Below, piece after piece: positions 35,644 to 44,435 of a stretch of DNA of 64,000 bases. Numbering within the stretch: the stretch's first letter is position 1; the number at the start of each line of letters is the position of its first letter. This DNA is from Cytobacillus oceanisediminis (GTDB lineage Bacteria > Bacillota > Bacilli > Bacillales > Cytobacillaceae). The position numbers and the translations under genes are program-made. The stretch lies in NCBI RefSeq assembly GCF_004366035.1, contig NZ_SOEE01000003.1, positions 62,001-126,000 on the forward strand, in the 5' to 3' direction. The notes beneath the pieces were generated by a model. The model had not been told where the DNA came from and searched no databases. It saw only the letters and a program-made list of their open reading frames with translations.

Positions 35644-36411
35644 ATGGAATTGAAAGATTGCAGGGTCATTATCACTGGCGGCGCCTCAGGGCTTGGCGAG
35701 GCGACTGTGAGAAAAATAGCCGGATGCGGCGGAAAAGTTCTTATTGCAGATTTGGCGGAAGATCGGGGAAGCCATCTGGTCAAGGAACTGGGGGGAAATG
35801 TTCATTTTTTGAAAACGGATGTAACAAAAGAAGAAGACGTGCAGCGAGCAGTTGCATTTGCTTCTGAACAATTTGGCAGCCTTAATACTGCCGTTAACTG
35901 TGCAGGCATCGGAATTGCCGCCAAGCTGCTTGGCCGAAAGGGAGTCCATACACTGGACATGTTCCAAAAGGTCATAATGATTAATCTGGTCGGGACTTTT
36001 AATGTCATTCGCCTGGCTGCTGAACAAATGGCAAAGAATGGTCCGAATGATCAAGGTGAAAGAGGCGTCATTATTAACACTGCTTCTGTAGCAGCCTTTG
36101 AAGGACAAATTGGCCAGGCTGCATATAGTGCATCAAAAGGCGGTGTGGTTGCCATGACCTTGCCAATTGCCAGAGAGCTTGCGGGTTATGGGATTCGTGT
36201 TATGACGATTGCCCCTGGATTGTTTAATACACCTATGTTTGATTCTCTCCCTGATGAGGCAAGGGATTCATTGGGCAAAATGGTGCCTTTTCCTTCAAGA
36301 CTGGGCTATCCTGAGGAATATGCCAGGCTTGCTGAGAGTATTCTAGTGAATCCGATGCTGAATGGAGAAACGATCCGTCTGGATGGCGGCATCCGTATGC
36401 AGCCAAAATAA
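35644..36411 (+). CDS. 3-hydroxyacyl-CoA dehydrogenase, short-chain type (HADH type II)
   Basis: The protein has 255 aa from ATG 35644, with AAAGGAGG ahead. The SDR motifs are TGGASGLGEA (NAD binding), NCAGIG, a Ser in NTASVAAFEG and YSASKGG (catalytic Tyr-Lys). The sequence IAPGLFNTPMFDSLPDEAR is typical of 3-hydroxy-2-methylbutyryl-CoA dehydrogenases of the HSD17B10/HADH-II group. It likely oxidises 3-hydroxyacyl-CoA in branched-chain acid breakdown. It is followed after 170 bases by the acyl-CoA dehydrogenase. Confidence 0.85.
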   Translation: MELKDCRVIITGGASGLGEATVRKIAGCGGKVLIADLAEDRGSHLVKELGGNVHFLKTDVTKEEDVQRAVAFASEQFGSLNTAVNCAGIGIAAKLLGRKGVHTLDMFQKVIMINLVGTFNVIRLAAEQMAKNGPNDQGERGVIINTASVAAFEGQIGQAAYSASKGGVVAMTLPIARELAGYGIRVMTIAPGLFNTPMFDSLPDEARDSLGKMVPFPSRLGYPEEYARLAESILVNPMLNGETIRLDGGIRMQPK

Positions 36412-36420
36412 ATTAGAGCA

Positions 36421-36452
36421 CCAGCCCTTTCTGCAAAGGATAGGTTTTTTTG
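36421..36452 (+). terminator. Weak terminator-like hairpin after the SDR gene
   Basis: CCTTT pairs with AAAGG around CTGC, followed by TAGGTTTTTTT. The stem is short, so readthrough into the next genes is likely. Confidence 0.4.
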
Positions 36453-36580
36453 AAAAAATGAATTTTAAATGTTCTAAAAATATTGATAATTATTGTACAA
36501 TATAAATGTAAGCCTTTTCGGAGATGAGGAATAGTACTTTGAGTTATGTCAAAAAAATTTTAGATTCGGAGGATCATAAT

Positions 36581-37726
36581 ATGGCTGCTTCATACATTCA
36601 GGAAGAGCATGAAATATTTCGGCAATCACTGCGTAAGTTTTTAGAGAAGGAAGCCTATCCGAATTATGACAAATGGGAAGTGGACAGGATCATTCCCCGG
36701 GATTTTTGGTACAAGATGGGGGAGCAGGGTTTTTTATGCCCTGATATTGAAGAAAAATATGGCGGAAGCAATGTTGATTGGGGCTTCTCAGTAGTCATCA
36801 ATGAAGAACTTGAACGTGTTGGCTCCGGCATGGTGGGAATTGGGCTCCATAATGATATTGTTGTTCCGTATATTACTGCTTATGGAACAGATGAGCAGAA
36901 GGAAAGGTGGCTGCCAAAGTGTGCTGCAGGTGAAATCATTACTGCTATCGCAATGACTGAACCTGGCGCCGGATCTGATTTAGCCGGCATCAGAACGACA
37001 GCAGGACTTGAAGGTGACCATTATATAGTGAATGGCGAAAAGACCTTTATAACCAATGGAATTCATTCCGATTTAGTCATCATAGCCTGTAAAACCAATC
37101 CCAATGCAGTTCCCCGGTATAAAGGAATAAGCTTGCTTGCGATCGAGAGGGGAACAAAGGGATTTACAAGGGGAAGAAAATTAAACAAGGTTGGACTTCA
37201 CTGTCAGGATACAGCAGAGTTAATTTTTGAAGATTGTAAGGTTCCGAAAGAAAATCTGATTGGAGAAGAAGGGAAAGGTTTTCTATATTTGATGGAAAAG
37301 CTGCAGCAGGAAAGACTTGTCGTAGCAATCGCTGCTCAGGTGGCTGCTGAAGAAATGCTTAATTTAACATTGGATTATGTTAAGAATCGCGAGGCATTCG
37401 GAAAACCGGTCAGCCAGTTTCAAAACACTCAATTTAAGATTGCCGAAATGGCAACAGATATAGAGATGGGAAGGTCGTTCCTTGATCAATTGATCACAGA
37501 GCATATGGCAGGAAAAGATGTAGTTACAAAGGTCTCCATGGCGAAATGGAAGCTTACAGAAAATGCCCGGAATATTGCCGCGGAATGCATGCAGCTTCAT
37601 GGCGGCTATGGCTATATGGAAGAATACGAGATTGCAAGGAGATACAGGGATATACCAGTTGCCAGCATATATGCAGGTACAAATGAAATCATGAAAACCA
37701 TTATTGCGAAGAACATGGGTTTATGA
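36581..37726 (+). CDS. Acyl-CoA dehydrogenase
   Basis: The protein has 381 aa from ATG 36581 with GGAGG seven bases upstream; the frame extends to 36524 but without a binding site. FAD and substrate motifs: AIAMTEPGAGSDLAGIRTTA, NGEKTFITNGIHSDLVI, LHGGYGYMEEYEIARRYRD. At the C-terminus YAGTNEI has Ala where short- and medium-chain enzymes have the catalytic Glu. A Glu in LQQERLVVA near residue 244 takes its place, as in long-chain and isovaleryl-CoA dehydrogenases. Branched or longer acyl-CoA is therefore the likely substrate. Confidence 0.92.
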   Translation: MAASYIQEEHEIFRQSLRKFLEKEAYPNYDKWEVDRIIPRDFWYKMGEQGFLCPDIEEKYGGSNVDWGFSVVINEELERVGSGMVGIGLHNDIVVPYITAYGTDEQKERWLPKCAAGEIITAIAMTEPGAGSDLAGIRTTAGLEGDHYIVNGEKTFITNGIHSDLVIIACKTNPNAVPRYKGISLLAIERGTKGFTRGRKLNKVGLHCQDTAELIFEDCKVPKENLIGEEGKGFLYLMEKLQQERLVVAIAAQVAAEEMLNLTLDYVKNREAFGKPVSQFQNTQFKIAEMATDIEMGRSFLDQLITEHMAGKDVVTKVSMAKWKLTENARNIAAECMQLHGGYGYMEEYEIARRYRDIPVASIYAGTNEIMKTIIAKNMGL

Positions 37727-37738
37727 GGAGGAGTAAAC

Positions 37739-38890
37739 ATGCGTGAAGCTGTCATCGTCGAAGGTGTCAGAACGCCAGTAGGAAGAAAAAACGGCTTTTT
37801 AAAAGATATCAGGGCGGATGATCTGGCTGCTGAAGCACTTAAGGCACTTGTCGGACGTGCGGGTATAGATCCGCAAATCATTGATGATGTCATTCTTGGA
37901 TGTGTCTCGCAAATAGGCGAACAAACAGGCGATATTGCAAGGGTCGCAGCATTGATCGCAGGTTTTCCGATTGAAGTGCCGGGTACCACCATTGACCGTC
38001 AATGCGGCTCCAGCCAGCAGGCTGTCCATTTTGCAGCTCAGGCTATTTTGGCGGGAGATATGGATATTGTGGTCGCGGGCGGTGTCGAAAGCATGTCTCG
38101 TGTCCCTATCGGCTCCAGTTATCAGGGTGTAGGGTTCAGTGAAAAACTGACAGACAGACATGAAATCATCCACCAGGGCTTATCAGCTGAACGCATTGCT
38201 GAAAAATATGGTTTTACTAGAGAAGAACTTGATCGCTTTTCATTAGAGAGCCACCAAAAGGCTTTAAAAGCCCAGAGTGAAGGACGTTTTGAGAGAGAGA
38301 TTGCACCATTAGATGTGAAATTGCCTGATGGGCAGCTCATGACGATATCGGAGGACTCTGGCCCCAGAAAGGAAACATCGCTGGAAGCACTTGGAAGCTT
38401 AAGGACTGTTTTTAAGGAGAATGGAGTCATTCATGCAGGAAATTCAAGTCAAATCAGTGATGGAGCCGCAGCACTATTAATTATGTCACGCGATAAAGCA
38501 GAGGAACTTGGAATGAAGCCGAGATTCAGGATTCTTTCCCGCACAGCAGTTGGCTCTGATCCTACTTTAATGCTGACTGGACCGATACCGGCAACTGAGA
38601 AGGTGTTAAAGAAAGCTGGACTGGCTATTGAGGAAATCGATGTATTTGAAGTGAACGAAGCGTTCGCTCCTGTTCCGCTTGCCTGGCTGAAAGAAACTGG
38701 AGCAGATCCTGCAAAGCTTAATCCAAACGGCGGAGCCATTGCACTCGGCCATCCTTTGGGAGGCAGCGGTGCACGGCTGATGGTCACCATGATGCATGAA
38801 CTCGAAAGAACAGGGGGGCGCTATGGACTTCAGACCATGTGTGAAGGCCTTGGTATGGCAAATGCAACTATAATTGAACGTTTAGACTGA
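37739..38890 (+). CDS. Thiolase (acetyl-CoA C-acyltransferase)
   Basis: The protein has 383 aa and follows 12 bases after the dehydrogenase, with GAGGAGGAG. The nucleophilic Cys is in IDRQCGSSQQA near residue 89, the His in GGAIALGHPLGGSGAR near 338, and the second Cys in TMCEGLGMANATI near 368. It cleaves 3-oxoacyl-CoA with CoA, the last step of the beta-oxidation cycle. Confidence 0.92.
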   Translation: MREAVIVEGVRTPVGRKNGFLKDIRADDLAAEALKALVGRAGIDPQIIDDVILGCVSQIGEQTGDIARVAALIAGFPIEVPGTTIDRQCGSSQQAVHFAAQAILAGDMDIVVAGGVESMSRVPIGSSYQGVGFSEKLTDRHEIIHQGLSAERIAEKYGFTREELDRFSLESHQKALKAQSEGRFEREIAPLDVKLPDGQLMTISEDSGPRKETSLEALGSLRTVFKENGVIHAGNSSQISDGAAALLIMSRDKAEELGMKPRFRILSRTAVGSDPTLMLTGPIPATEKVLKKAGLAIEEIDVFEVNEAFAPVPLAWLKETGADPAKLNPNGGAIALGHPLGGSGARLMVTMMHELERTGGRYGLQTMCEGLGMANATIIERLD

Positions 38891-38909
38891 AGAATGGGGA
38901 GGAATGAAA

Positions 38910-40478
38910 ATGACTACTACTATTGGAAGAGTTTTCGATCTAACTGCCGGAAAGTTTCCGAATAAAGAAGCCCTGTATGATGTCAGAAAAAATCTGCGTC
39001 TTACCTATAAGGAATGGAGCATTGAGATCAATAAATTGGCGAATGCCTTAATGAAGGAGGGAGTCAGGAAGGGTGACAGGGTTTCAACCTACCTATTTAA
39101 TACTGAGGAGCTTGCAACAGCATTCTTTGCATGTGCAAAAATCGGTGCCATTTTTAATCCGATCAACTTTAGGCTGATGTCAGAAGAGGTTGCTTATATC
39201 CTTCAGGATGCAGAGCCAAAAGTAGTGTTATTTGAACAAATGCTGGAGTCCGGCATTACCCCAATAGCTAAACGTTTTCCGCATACATCCTTCTGGTACA
39301 TTGATGACAAGGCACCCGGATATGCTTCATCCTATCGTGAAAAAGTGGATGCAGCATCGCATGATGAAATCGAAATAGAAATTGGCGAAAATGACTTGTA
39401 CGCGATCATGTATACAAGCGGTACCACGGGAAGGCCAAAAGGAGTTGTCCACAGGCATCGGGATATGGCTGAACAAAGTTTAATCGTAATAGGAGCCACA
39501 AAGCTTGAAAGCAGTGACAATGGTCTCGTGACTGCACCAATGTTCCACTGTGCAGAGCTTCACTGTGCCTTTTTGCCAAGGGTGCATGTGGGAGCTAAAA
39601 ATACCATCCTCCATCACTTTGATGCAAAAGAAGTATTACAGTTAATCTCAGATGAGAAGATTACAAAGTTTTTTGCAGCACCTACCATGTGGAATATGCT
39701 GCTTCAGGAAAACTTAAGCCAATATAATCTGGAAAGCCTGAAGCTGGGACTGTATGGAGCAGCTCCAATGGCTCCGGCACTTGTTTATGCCTGCCGGGAA
39801 AAATTAGGCATATCCCTCGTACAGGCATACGGAATGACCGAGATGGGGCCAGCGATTACGTTTTTATCTGAAGATGATCAAATCCGGAAAGCAGGCTCTG
39901 CCGGGCAGGCTTGTTTAAACCATGAGATTAGAATTGTAAGGCCGAATGAAAATGGTCCATCAGATCCTGAGGATTTGGTGCCACCAGGGGAAACAGGTGA
40001 AATCATCGTGAAAGGTCCATGCATGATGAGTGGTTATTTTAATCGGGATGAGGCAAACGATCTTGCCATGCATGGGGGCTGGTATCATTCAGGTGACATA
40101 GGATATCTTGATGACGAAGGCTACTTGTACGTCAAAGACAGAGTCGATGATATGATCATTAGCGGCGGTGAAAACATTTACCCCCGGGAAGTGGAAGATA
40201 TTTTATATACGCATAATGGCGTACTGGATGTGGCAGTGATCGGCCAGCCTGATGACCGCTGGGGTGAGACGGTCACAGCATTTGTGGTTAAAAAAAATCC
40301 GGCACTATCTGAAAATGAGCTGGATGAACTGTGCAGAAATAGTGATGAACTTGCTAATTATAAGCGGCCAAGAAAATACGTATTCTGTGAAGCTCTGCCA
40401 AGGAATGCCAGCGGCAAAATTCAAAAGTTTATGCTTCGCAAGCAGTTGGAGGATCTGTTCGCTGAGGGGAAAATGTAG
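38910..40478 (+). CDS. Acyl-CoA ligase (AMP-forming)
   Basis: The protein has 522 aa. ATG 38910 suits GGGGAGG at seven bases better than ATG 38904. The P-loop is YAIMYTSGTTGRPKGVVHRH; further motifs are YGMTEMGPAIT, GWYHSGDIGYLDDEGYLYVKDRVDDMIISGGENIYP and the C-terminal Lys in NASGKIQKF. It activates a carboxylic acid to its CoA ester and feeds the operon. Medium-chain or branched fatty acid is likely; substrate not proven. Confidence 0.9.
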   Translation: MTTTIGRVFDLTAGKFPNKEALYDVRKNLRLTYKEWSIEINKLANALMKEGVRKGDRVSTYLFNTEELATAFFACAKIGAIFNPINFRLMSEEVAYILQDAEPKVVLFEQMLESGITPIAKRFPHTSFWYIDDKAPGYASSYREKVDAASHDEIEIEIGENDLYAIMYTSGTTGRPKGVVHRHRDMAEQSLIVIGATKLESSDNGLVTAPMFHCAELHCAFLPRVHVGAKNTILHHFDAKEVLQLISDEKITKFFAAPTMWNMLLQENLSQYNLESLKLGLYGAAPMAPALVYACREKLGISLVQAYGMTEMGPAITFLSEDDQIRKAGSAGQACLNHEIRIVRPNENGPSDPEDLVPPGETGEIIVKGPCMMSGYFNRDEANDLAMHGGWYHSGDIGYLDDEGYLYVKDRVDDMIISGGENIYPREVEDILYTHNGVLDVAVIGQPDDRWGETVTAFVVKKNPALSENELDELCRNSDELANYKRPRKYVFCEALPRNASGKIQKFMLRKQLEDLFAEGKM

Positions 40479-40495
40479 CCGGAAGAAAGGGATGC

Positions 40496-41617
40496 ATGAT
40501 GTTAAAAGGCATAAGAGTAATTGATTTTTCCAATTATCTCCCTGGTCCGTTTGCCTCCCAGAGGCTTGCAGAGCTGGGAGCTGAGGTGATTAAGGTTGAA
40601 ACCTTGACTGGTGACCCCGCAAGACAGCTGGATGTTAAAATACAGGGTACAGGAGCAGTGTTTGCCGCCAATAACCGCGGTAAAAAAAGCATTACACTCA
40701 ATTTGAAGAGTGAGGAAGGAAGAAGTGCAGCCCTTAGGCTGATTTCTGAAAGTCATGCCGTGCTGGAAAGCTTTCGGCCAGGAGTCATGAAAAAACTCGG
40801 ACTAGATTATGAGACTGTAAAGAGCCACAAGCCTGCTATCGTTTATTGCTCCCTGACAGGCTATGGGGAGAATGAAGACTATCAATATTTAGGCAGCCAT
40901 GATTTAAACTATATGGCAGTAAGCGGTGCCCTTTCCCAGCTTAAGGACGGCAGCGGCCGTCCTGTTCACCCGTCCAATACAATAGCGGACTTTATGGGAG
41001 GAATGGCCGCGAGTGAAAGGATACTTGCAGCCCTTCTTTCCAGCAGGATTTCCGGCAAAGGCGGGTATCACTGCATTTCAATTGCTGAAGTGATGGCTTC
41101 CATCATGGGAAACCATTTGCTGATTGAAAACGAAACGGGGTATCCAAATGGGCTTTCGGTACTAAACGGGGAAATCGTCGCCTACTCTATTTATCAAACA
41201 AAGGATGAGCGGTTTGCTGCTCTTGCGGCATTAGAGCCGAAGTTCTGGATAAACTTCTGCAAGAGTGCCGGCAGGGAGGATTGGATGGATTCCCATTTTT
41301 CCCGTGCCTCTGGCAATAATCCTGTATATTTGGAGATGACCGAATTATTTAAAAGCAGGACATTAAAAGAGTGGACTGAATTCGGGCAAAGAGTGGATTG
41401 CTGCCTGACTCCGGTATTGGAGACAGGTGAATTAAAAGACTTTCCACTTTTTAAGGGGATTTATGAACGAGACGGGAATTACCCTTTAGTTAAAATGCAT
41501 GGAGGATTTGACTCATCAGTGGCTGGCCCTCCAAAATTGGGAGAACATAATGAGGAAGTCTTAAGCAATATTGCTGGAATGTCAGCAGAGAAAGTTAAAG
41601 CTCTGACAACAAAATAA
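40496..41617 (+). CDS. CaiB/BaiF-family CoA transferase, possibly alpha-methylacyl-CoA racemase-like
   Basis: The protein has 373 aa. The N-terminus LKGIRVIDFSNYLPGPFASQ, then LGAEVIKVETLTGDPAR, is the hallmark of family III CoA transferases, as is NNRGKKSITLNLKSEEG. The catalytic Asp is in TIADFMGGMAASERIL. The close match of the start to 2-methylacyl-CoA racemases, and the neighbouring HADH-II gene, point to 2-methyl-branched acyl-CoA. It is the last gene of the operon. Confidence 0.85.
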   Translation: MMLKGIRVIDFSNYLPGPFASQRLAELGAEVIKVETLTGDPARQLDVKIQGTGAVFAANNRGKKSITLNLKSEEGRSAALRLISESHAVLESFRPGVMKKLGLDYETVKSHKPAIVYCSLTGYGENEDYQYLGSHDLNYMAVSGALSQLKDGSGRPVHPSNTIADFMGGMAASERILAALLSSRISGKGGYHCISIAEVMASIMGNHLLIENETGYPNGLSVLNGEIVAYSIYQTKDERFAALAALEPKFWINFCKSAGREDWMDSHFSRASGNNPVYLEMTELFKSRTLKEWTEFGQRVDCCLTPVLETGELKDFPLFKGIYERDGNYPLVKMHGGFDSSVAGPPKLGEHNEEVLSNIAGMSAEKVKALTTK

Positions 41618-41683
41618 GTATTCTAAATAAAAGTCGGCGAGCTTGTCTTTCGGATAGCCGATTCTACAACTTATAAATTCATG

Positions 41684-41728
41684 AAAGAGCCCTAAATCTA
41701 TATGATGATTATGGTTCTTTCTTTTTGT
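41684..41728 (+). terminator. Terminator after the acyl-CoA operon
   Basis: AAAGAGCC (41684-41691) pairs with GGTTCTTT (41713-41720) across a long loop, followed by CTTTTT. A further TCGGC/GCCGA pair lies at about 41633-41661. The rest of the spacer holds a TATAAT at 41777-41782, a candidate -10 for pssA. Confidence 0.65.
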
Positions 41729-41840
41729 CGGCGAATGTTTCTATGAAAGAGGAGGGCTTTGAAGAAGATTAAATGGTATAATGAAAGGGAATATATATTA
41801 AAATAAACTTTTTTCTATTTTTGGAGTGTGATGGTCACTA

Positions 41841-42536
41841 GTGCGTTTTATTAAAACAATTCCCAATATGGTCACTTTGGGTAATTTATATTGCGGTTTT
41901 CTTTCAATCGGAATGGCTGCCAATGGCGAATTTAAAAATGCAGCAATATTAATTTTAATCGGCATGATGCTTGATAGCATGGACGGCAGGCTAGCAAGAA
42001 TGCTGAAGGCGGATAGTACGCTTGGAAAGGAACTTGATTCTCTGGCAGATATTGTTACATTTGGGGTAGCCCCTTCATTTTTGGTCTTTTATACATACTT
42101 TTTTCAATTTGGAATCCTTGGATTAATCGTTTCAGGTCTTTTTCCTCTATTCGGGGCATATCGGCTTGCCCGATTCAATATCAGTCCCCCAAAGTCCTCA
42201 TTAAATTATTTTATAGGAGTTCCGATAACAGCAGCAGGAGGGATAATGGCTATACTGACCCTTTTTGGCGACCGTATTCCCAATATCATTACAACTGTTG
42301 TGTTCACTGCACTATGCTTTCTAATGGTAAGCAGAATTCGGATTCCCAGCTTTAAGGAAGTCCCTCTTCCGAAATATGGGACGATTGTTACCATTTTTCT
42401 TGGAAGTGTCCTGTACGTTATTTATAAGGGCTCCTATGGACCATTTCCCGATTTAATTTATATTGCGATTCCGCTTTACATAGCGTATTTGACATACCGG
42501 TTCATTAAAGGCAAAAACAAAAAAGAAATTGATTAA
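41841..42536 (+). CDS. pssA: CDP-diacylglycerol--serine O-phosphatidyltransferase
   Basis: The protein has 231 aa with a GTG start. The CDP-alcohol phosphatidyltransferase motif is seen as MDGRLARMLKADSTLGKELDSLAD near residues 50-73 (Asp-Gly...Ala-Arg...Gly...Asp...Asp). Six or so membrane segments follow. It makes phosphatidylserine, the precursor of phosphatidylethanolamine. It stands alone. Confidence 0.92.
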   Translation: MRFIKTIPNMVTLGNLYCGFLSIGMAANGEFKNAAILILIGMMLDSMDGRLARMLKADSTLGKELDSLADIVTFGVAPSFLVFYTYFFQFGILGLIVSGLFPLFGAYRLARFNISPPKSSLNYFIGVPITAAGGIMAILTLFGDRIPNIITTVVFTALCFLMVSRIRIPSFKEVPLPKYGTIVTIFLGSVLYVIYKGSYGPFPDLIYIAIPLYIAYLTYRFIKGKNKKEID

Positions 42537-42540
42537 TTAG

Positions 42541-42695
42541 AAATGCGGAAACACCTTGCCCAAGAAGGAACTCAGACTAAGACCGCCACGCCCTCCCAAA
42601 AGCTGTCGCTTTCAGTCGTGCGATGTTTATGCTGACGATCCTTTGTCCTGGGGGCTCACCTCGAGGGGACAGTCTGCTTGCGCTAGACAGTTATC
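42541..42695. repeat. GC-rich structured intergenic element after pssA
   Basis: This segment stands out as GC-richer than its neighbours and has no ribosome binding site. It carries inverted repeats: TGTCC/GGACA enclosing GGGGGCTCACCTCGAGG, and GTCT/AGAC near 42671-42688. A CCTCGAGG core is also found in the nagZ-namZ spacer hairpin. It is probably a dispersed intergenic repeat of this genus. Confidence 0.4.
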
Positions 42696-42724
42696 AAAGT
42701 TCAAAGTAATACTTTTTTACAAAT

Positions 42725-42752
42725 AAAAAAAGGCCGGGATGGCCTTTTTTTA
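42725..42752. terminator. Bidirectional terminator between pssA and the GIY-YIG gene
   Basis: AAAAAAGGCC pairs with GGCCTTTTTT around GGGAT. It can end transcription from both sides. Confidence 0.9.
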
Positions 42753-43133
42753 TTTGTAAAATACTTTGTCTATATTAAATTTTGCATGAAGGGTATTAAT
42801 GATATAAGTTTCATAAATTTCGCGCTCCATGCTGTCTTCCACATAAATGACCGCAATTTTATAGACATCATCGCGATGATTTTTTATTGGGGAAACATTA
42901 TCTTCAAAATGTTTTTTCACGCGCTGTCTTAATTTTCGTGCTTTCCCTACAAAGAGCAGATCTTCATTCGCATCGAAAAACAAAATCATGCCGCCCTTGT
43001 CTCTTGGTATTTTATGATAATCTGTGAAACCATAGACACTGCTAAGGTCACTCTCTCCTGCCTGTCCTGTTTGTCTGCTTCTTGTAATAACGAGATCGGG
43101 CTGAGGGATTTCAATTTTTATCAATATCATCAC
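42750..43133 (-). CDS. GIY-YIG-type nuclease domain protein (UvrC N-terminal-like)
   Basis: The protein has 127 aa on the minus strand. The central region GGMILFFDANEDLLFVGKARKLRQRVKKHF matches the UvrC-type GIY-YIG fold, with the first Tyr motif degenerate (MILFF), and the C-terminal Glu is in EREIYETYIINTL. The start is uncertain: GTG 43133 and ATG 43130 lie very close to AGGAAG, and TTG 43124 has better spacing. It is like the stand-alone excision-repair homologue YurQ of B. subtilis. Function in DNA repair is inferred. Confidence 0.8.
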   Translation of the reverse strand: MMILIKIEIPQPDLVITRSRQTGQAGESDLSSVYGFTDYHKIPRDKGGMILFFDANEDLLFVGKARKLRQRVKKHFEDNVSPIKNHRDDVYKIAVIYVEDSMEREIYETYIINTLHAKFNIDKVFYK

Positions 43134-43195
43134 TTCCTATTCTAAGATTAAAGAGTACCATAAATTTCATATGTAATCCACATTAAAAAGTATTA

Positions 43196-43291
43196 TTAGA
43201 TTCTGCCTGGCCGCAAAAACCTGGTGAAATTGCGGGTTGCCCACCACTCTTCGGAACATTTAGCACTGAAAACTATTTTGAAATGCTTACA
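43196..43291 (-). pseudogene. Possible short coding remnant after the HExxH gene
   Basis: On the minus strand, just past the stop of the HExxH gene, an open stretch of 31 codons reads HFKIVFSAKCSEEWWATRNF and then TRFLRPGRI before TAA. It has real-protein-like composition but no usable start codon in frame, although AAGGAGCTGATG stands upstream in another frame. It may be a truncated or frameshifted small gene, or chance. Confidence 0.25.
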
Positions 43292-43299
43292 TCAGCTCC

Positions 43300-43764
43300 T
43301 TATATGAAGTGTAATTGTTTTTGTCTTTCTTTTGTCATATTCAGCAGCACTTCATTATTAAGCGAGCGTGCCATTTTAAGGGTGAGATCCAAAATCTTTA
43401 TGATTCCTTCCTTCTGGCCGTAATCAATAGCTACCCGATCACATTGGACTTCAGTATCAGTACAGATTATATTCTTTCCAGCCGGATAGGTAATATGTCC
43501 AATTTCATGCCAGATTATGGCTTCTTTTATTTCTCTGTCTGAACAGAACTTTTCATAATCATAGACGACAATAAACCAGTCATAATGCACATCCAGGGAT
43601 TGATAAAACATAGTCAGGAGTCTGCAGTCAATATTCCAAAAACCCAGCCAGCTTTCATCGTTTAGACCAAAGTTTTTTAAAACAGTATGTTTATCTTCTA
43701 AAATGGCTATTTTTCCGTCTAGGCCGCAATAGGATAAGAAAAACTCTTCACACAAACAGATCAA
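43300..43764 (-). CDS. Small HExxH (zincin-like) protein, unknown
   Basis: The protein has 154 aa on the minus strand, with a TTG start and AAGGAGAA eight bases upstream. A metalloprotease-like motif IIWHEIGHITYPAG lies near residue 88, followed by DTEVQCDRVAIDYG, where E or D could be the third zinc ligand. No signal peptide. It recalls IrrE/ImmA-type domains in layout but lacks a helix-turn-helix partner nearby. Whether it is a protease is unknown. Confidence 0.7.
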   Translation of the reverse strand: MICLCEEFFLSYCGLDGKIAILEDKHTVLKNFGLNDESWLGFWNIDCRLLTMFYQSLDVHYDWFIVVYDYEKFCSDREIKEAIIWHEIGHITYPAGKNIICTDTEVQCDRVAIDYGQKEGIIKILDLTLKMARSLNNEVLLNMTKERQKQLHFI

Positions 43765-43848
43765 GTCAGATTCTCCTTTTATAATTTCGGTTTACTAGCA
43801 TTGTTATGTAAGCGGAACTTTTTTAATCACCAGCCAAGAAGAAAATAA

Positions 43849-44175
43849 AGAAATGAATGGATTTGTTTGCAAACCTGCCATGCGGCAGTAAGATGCAATA
43901 ACGTGGCAGCAGATACATTTAAGGAAAATCTGAGCGGGGAATTGATTTAAGCGTGATTTAACTAGTAATACAAAAACGGAGCTTCAGCAGCCTTCATGCA
44001 GGGTGAGGTGTCCCCAGAACAAACTTTCATATGCAAAGCGGCTTTTTAGCACGCTTTCAGCCAAGCCTGGGAAACGGCACCTTATGAAGAAATTAATCGT
44101 GTCTTTGTCCTAAATAAAGGAAAAAAAAGTGTGGATATTTTAATGAAATTAACATTGAATGGAATGAATTCCTAA
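43849..44175 (+). pseudogene. Decayed coding remnants in the HExxH-liv gap
   Basis: Two stretches on the plus strand look like pieces of coding DNA without starts. 43849-43949 reads RNEWICLQTCHAAVRCNNVA and ends GELI-stop. From about 44051 to the TAA at 44173-44175 another frame reads HAFSQAWETAPYEEINRVFV and ends LTLNGMNS-stop, followed at once by a terminator. They probably mark one or two lost genes; the products are not recognised. Nothing else is seen in the 43765-44435 gap except the liv promoter region. Confidence 0.35.
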
Positions 44176-44203
44176 GCTGAGCACATCTGTGTTCAGCTTT
44201 TTA
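44175..44203 (+). terminator. Terminator after the decayed remnant
   Basis: GCTGAGCACA (44176-44185) pairs with TGTGTTCAGC (44188-44197), followed by TTTTTA. Confidence 0.88.
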
Positions 44204-44435
44204 TGTTTTTCACATGAAGATTTTTCCTAATAATATCACTTGGTTAATAGTCAAAAATACTTACACATAAGGAAATTGTCATATCAATATTTAAATTCAC
44301 ATAAAAATGAAAAATAGCTCAGGGCTAAAAATATTTTAAATATAAAAAGGAGAAAGCAAAAACATAAAGAATATTAAAACTATTCATAATTTTATAAAAA
44401 ATATTTTGTTTTTCGAAATAAAGGGGGTTAGCAAG

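Noticed and set aside
43300..43764. Defence or toxin-antitoxin system around the HExxH protein
   Set aside because: No helix-turn-helix, toxin or phage-related partner stands next to it; the motif alone is too common.
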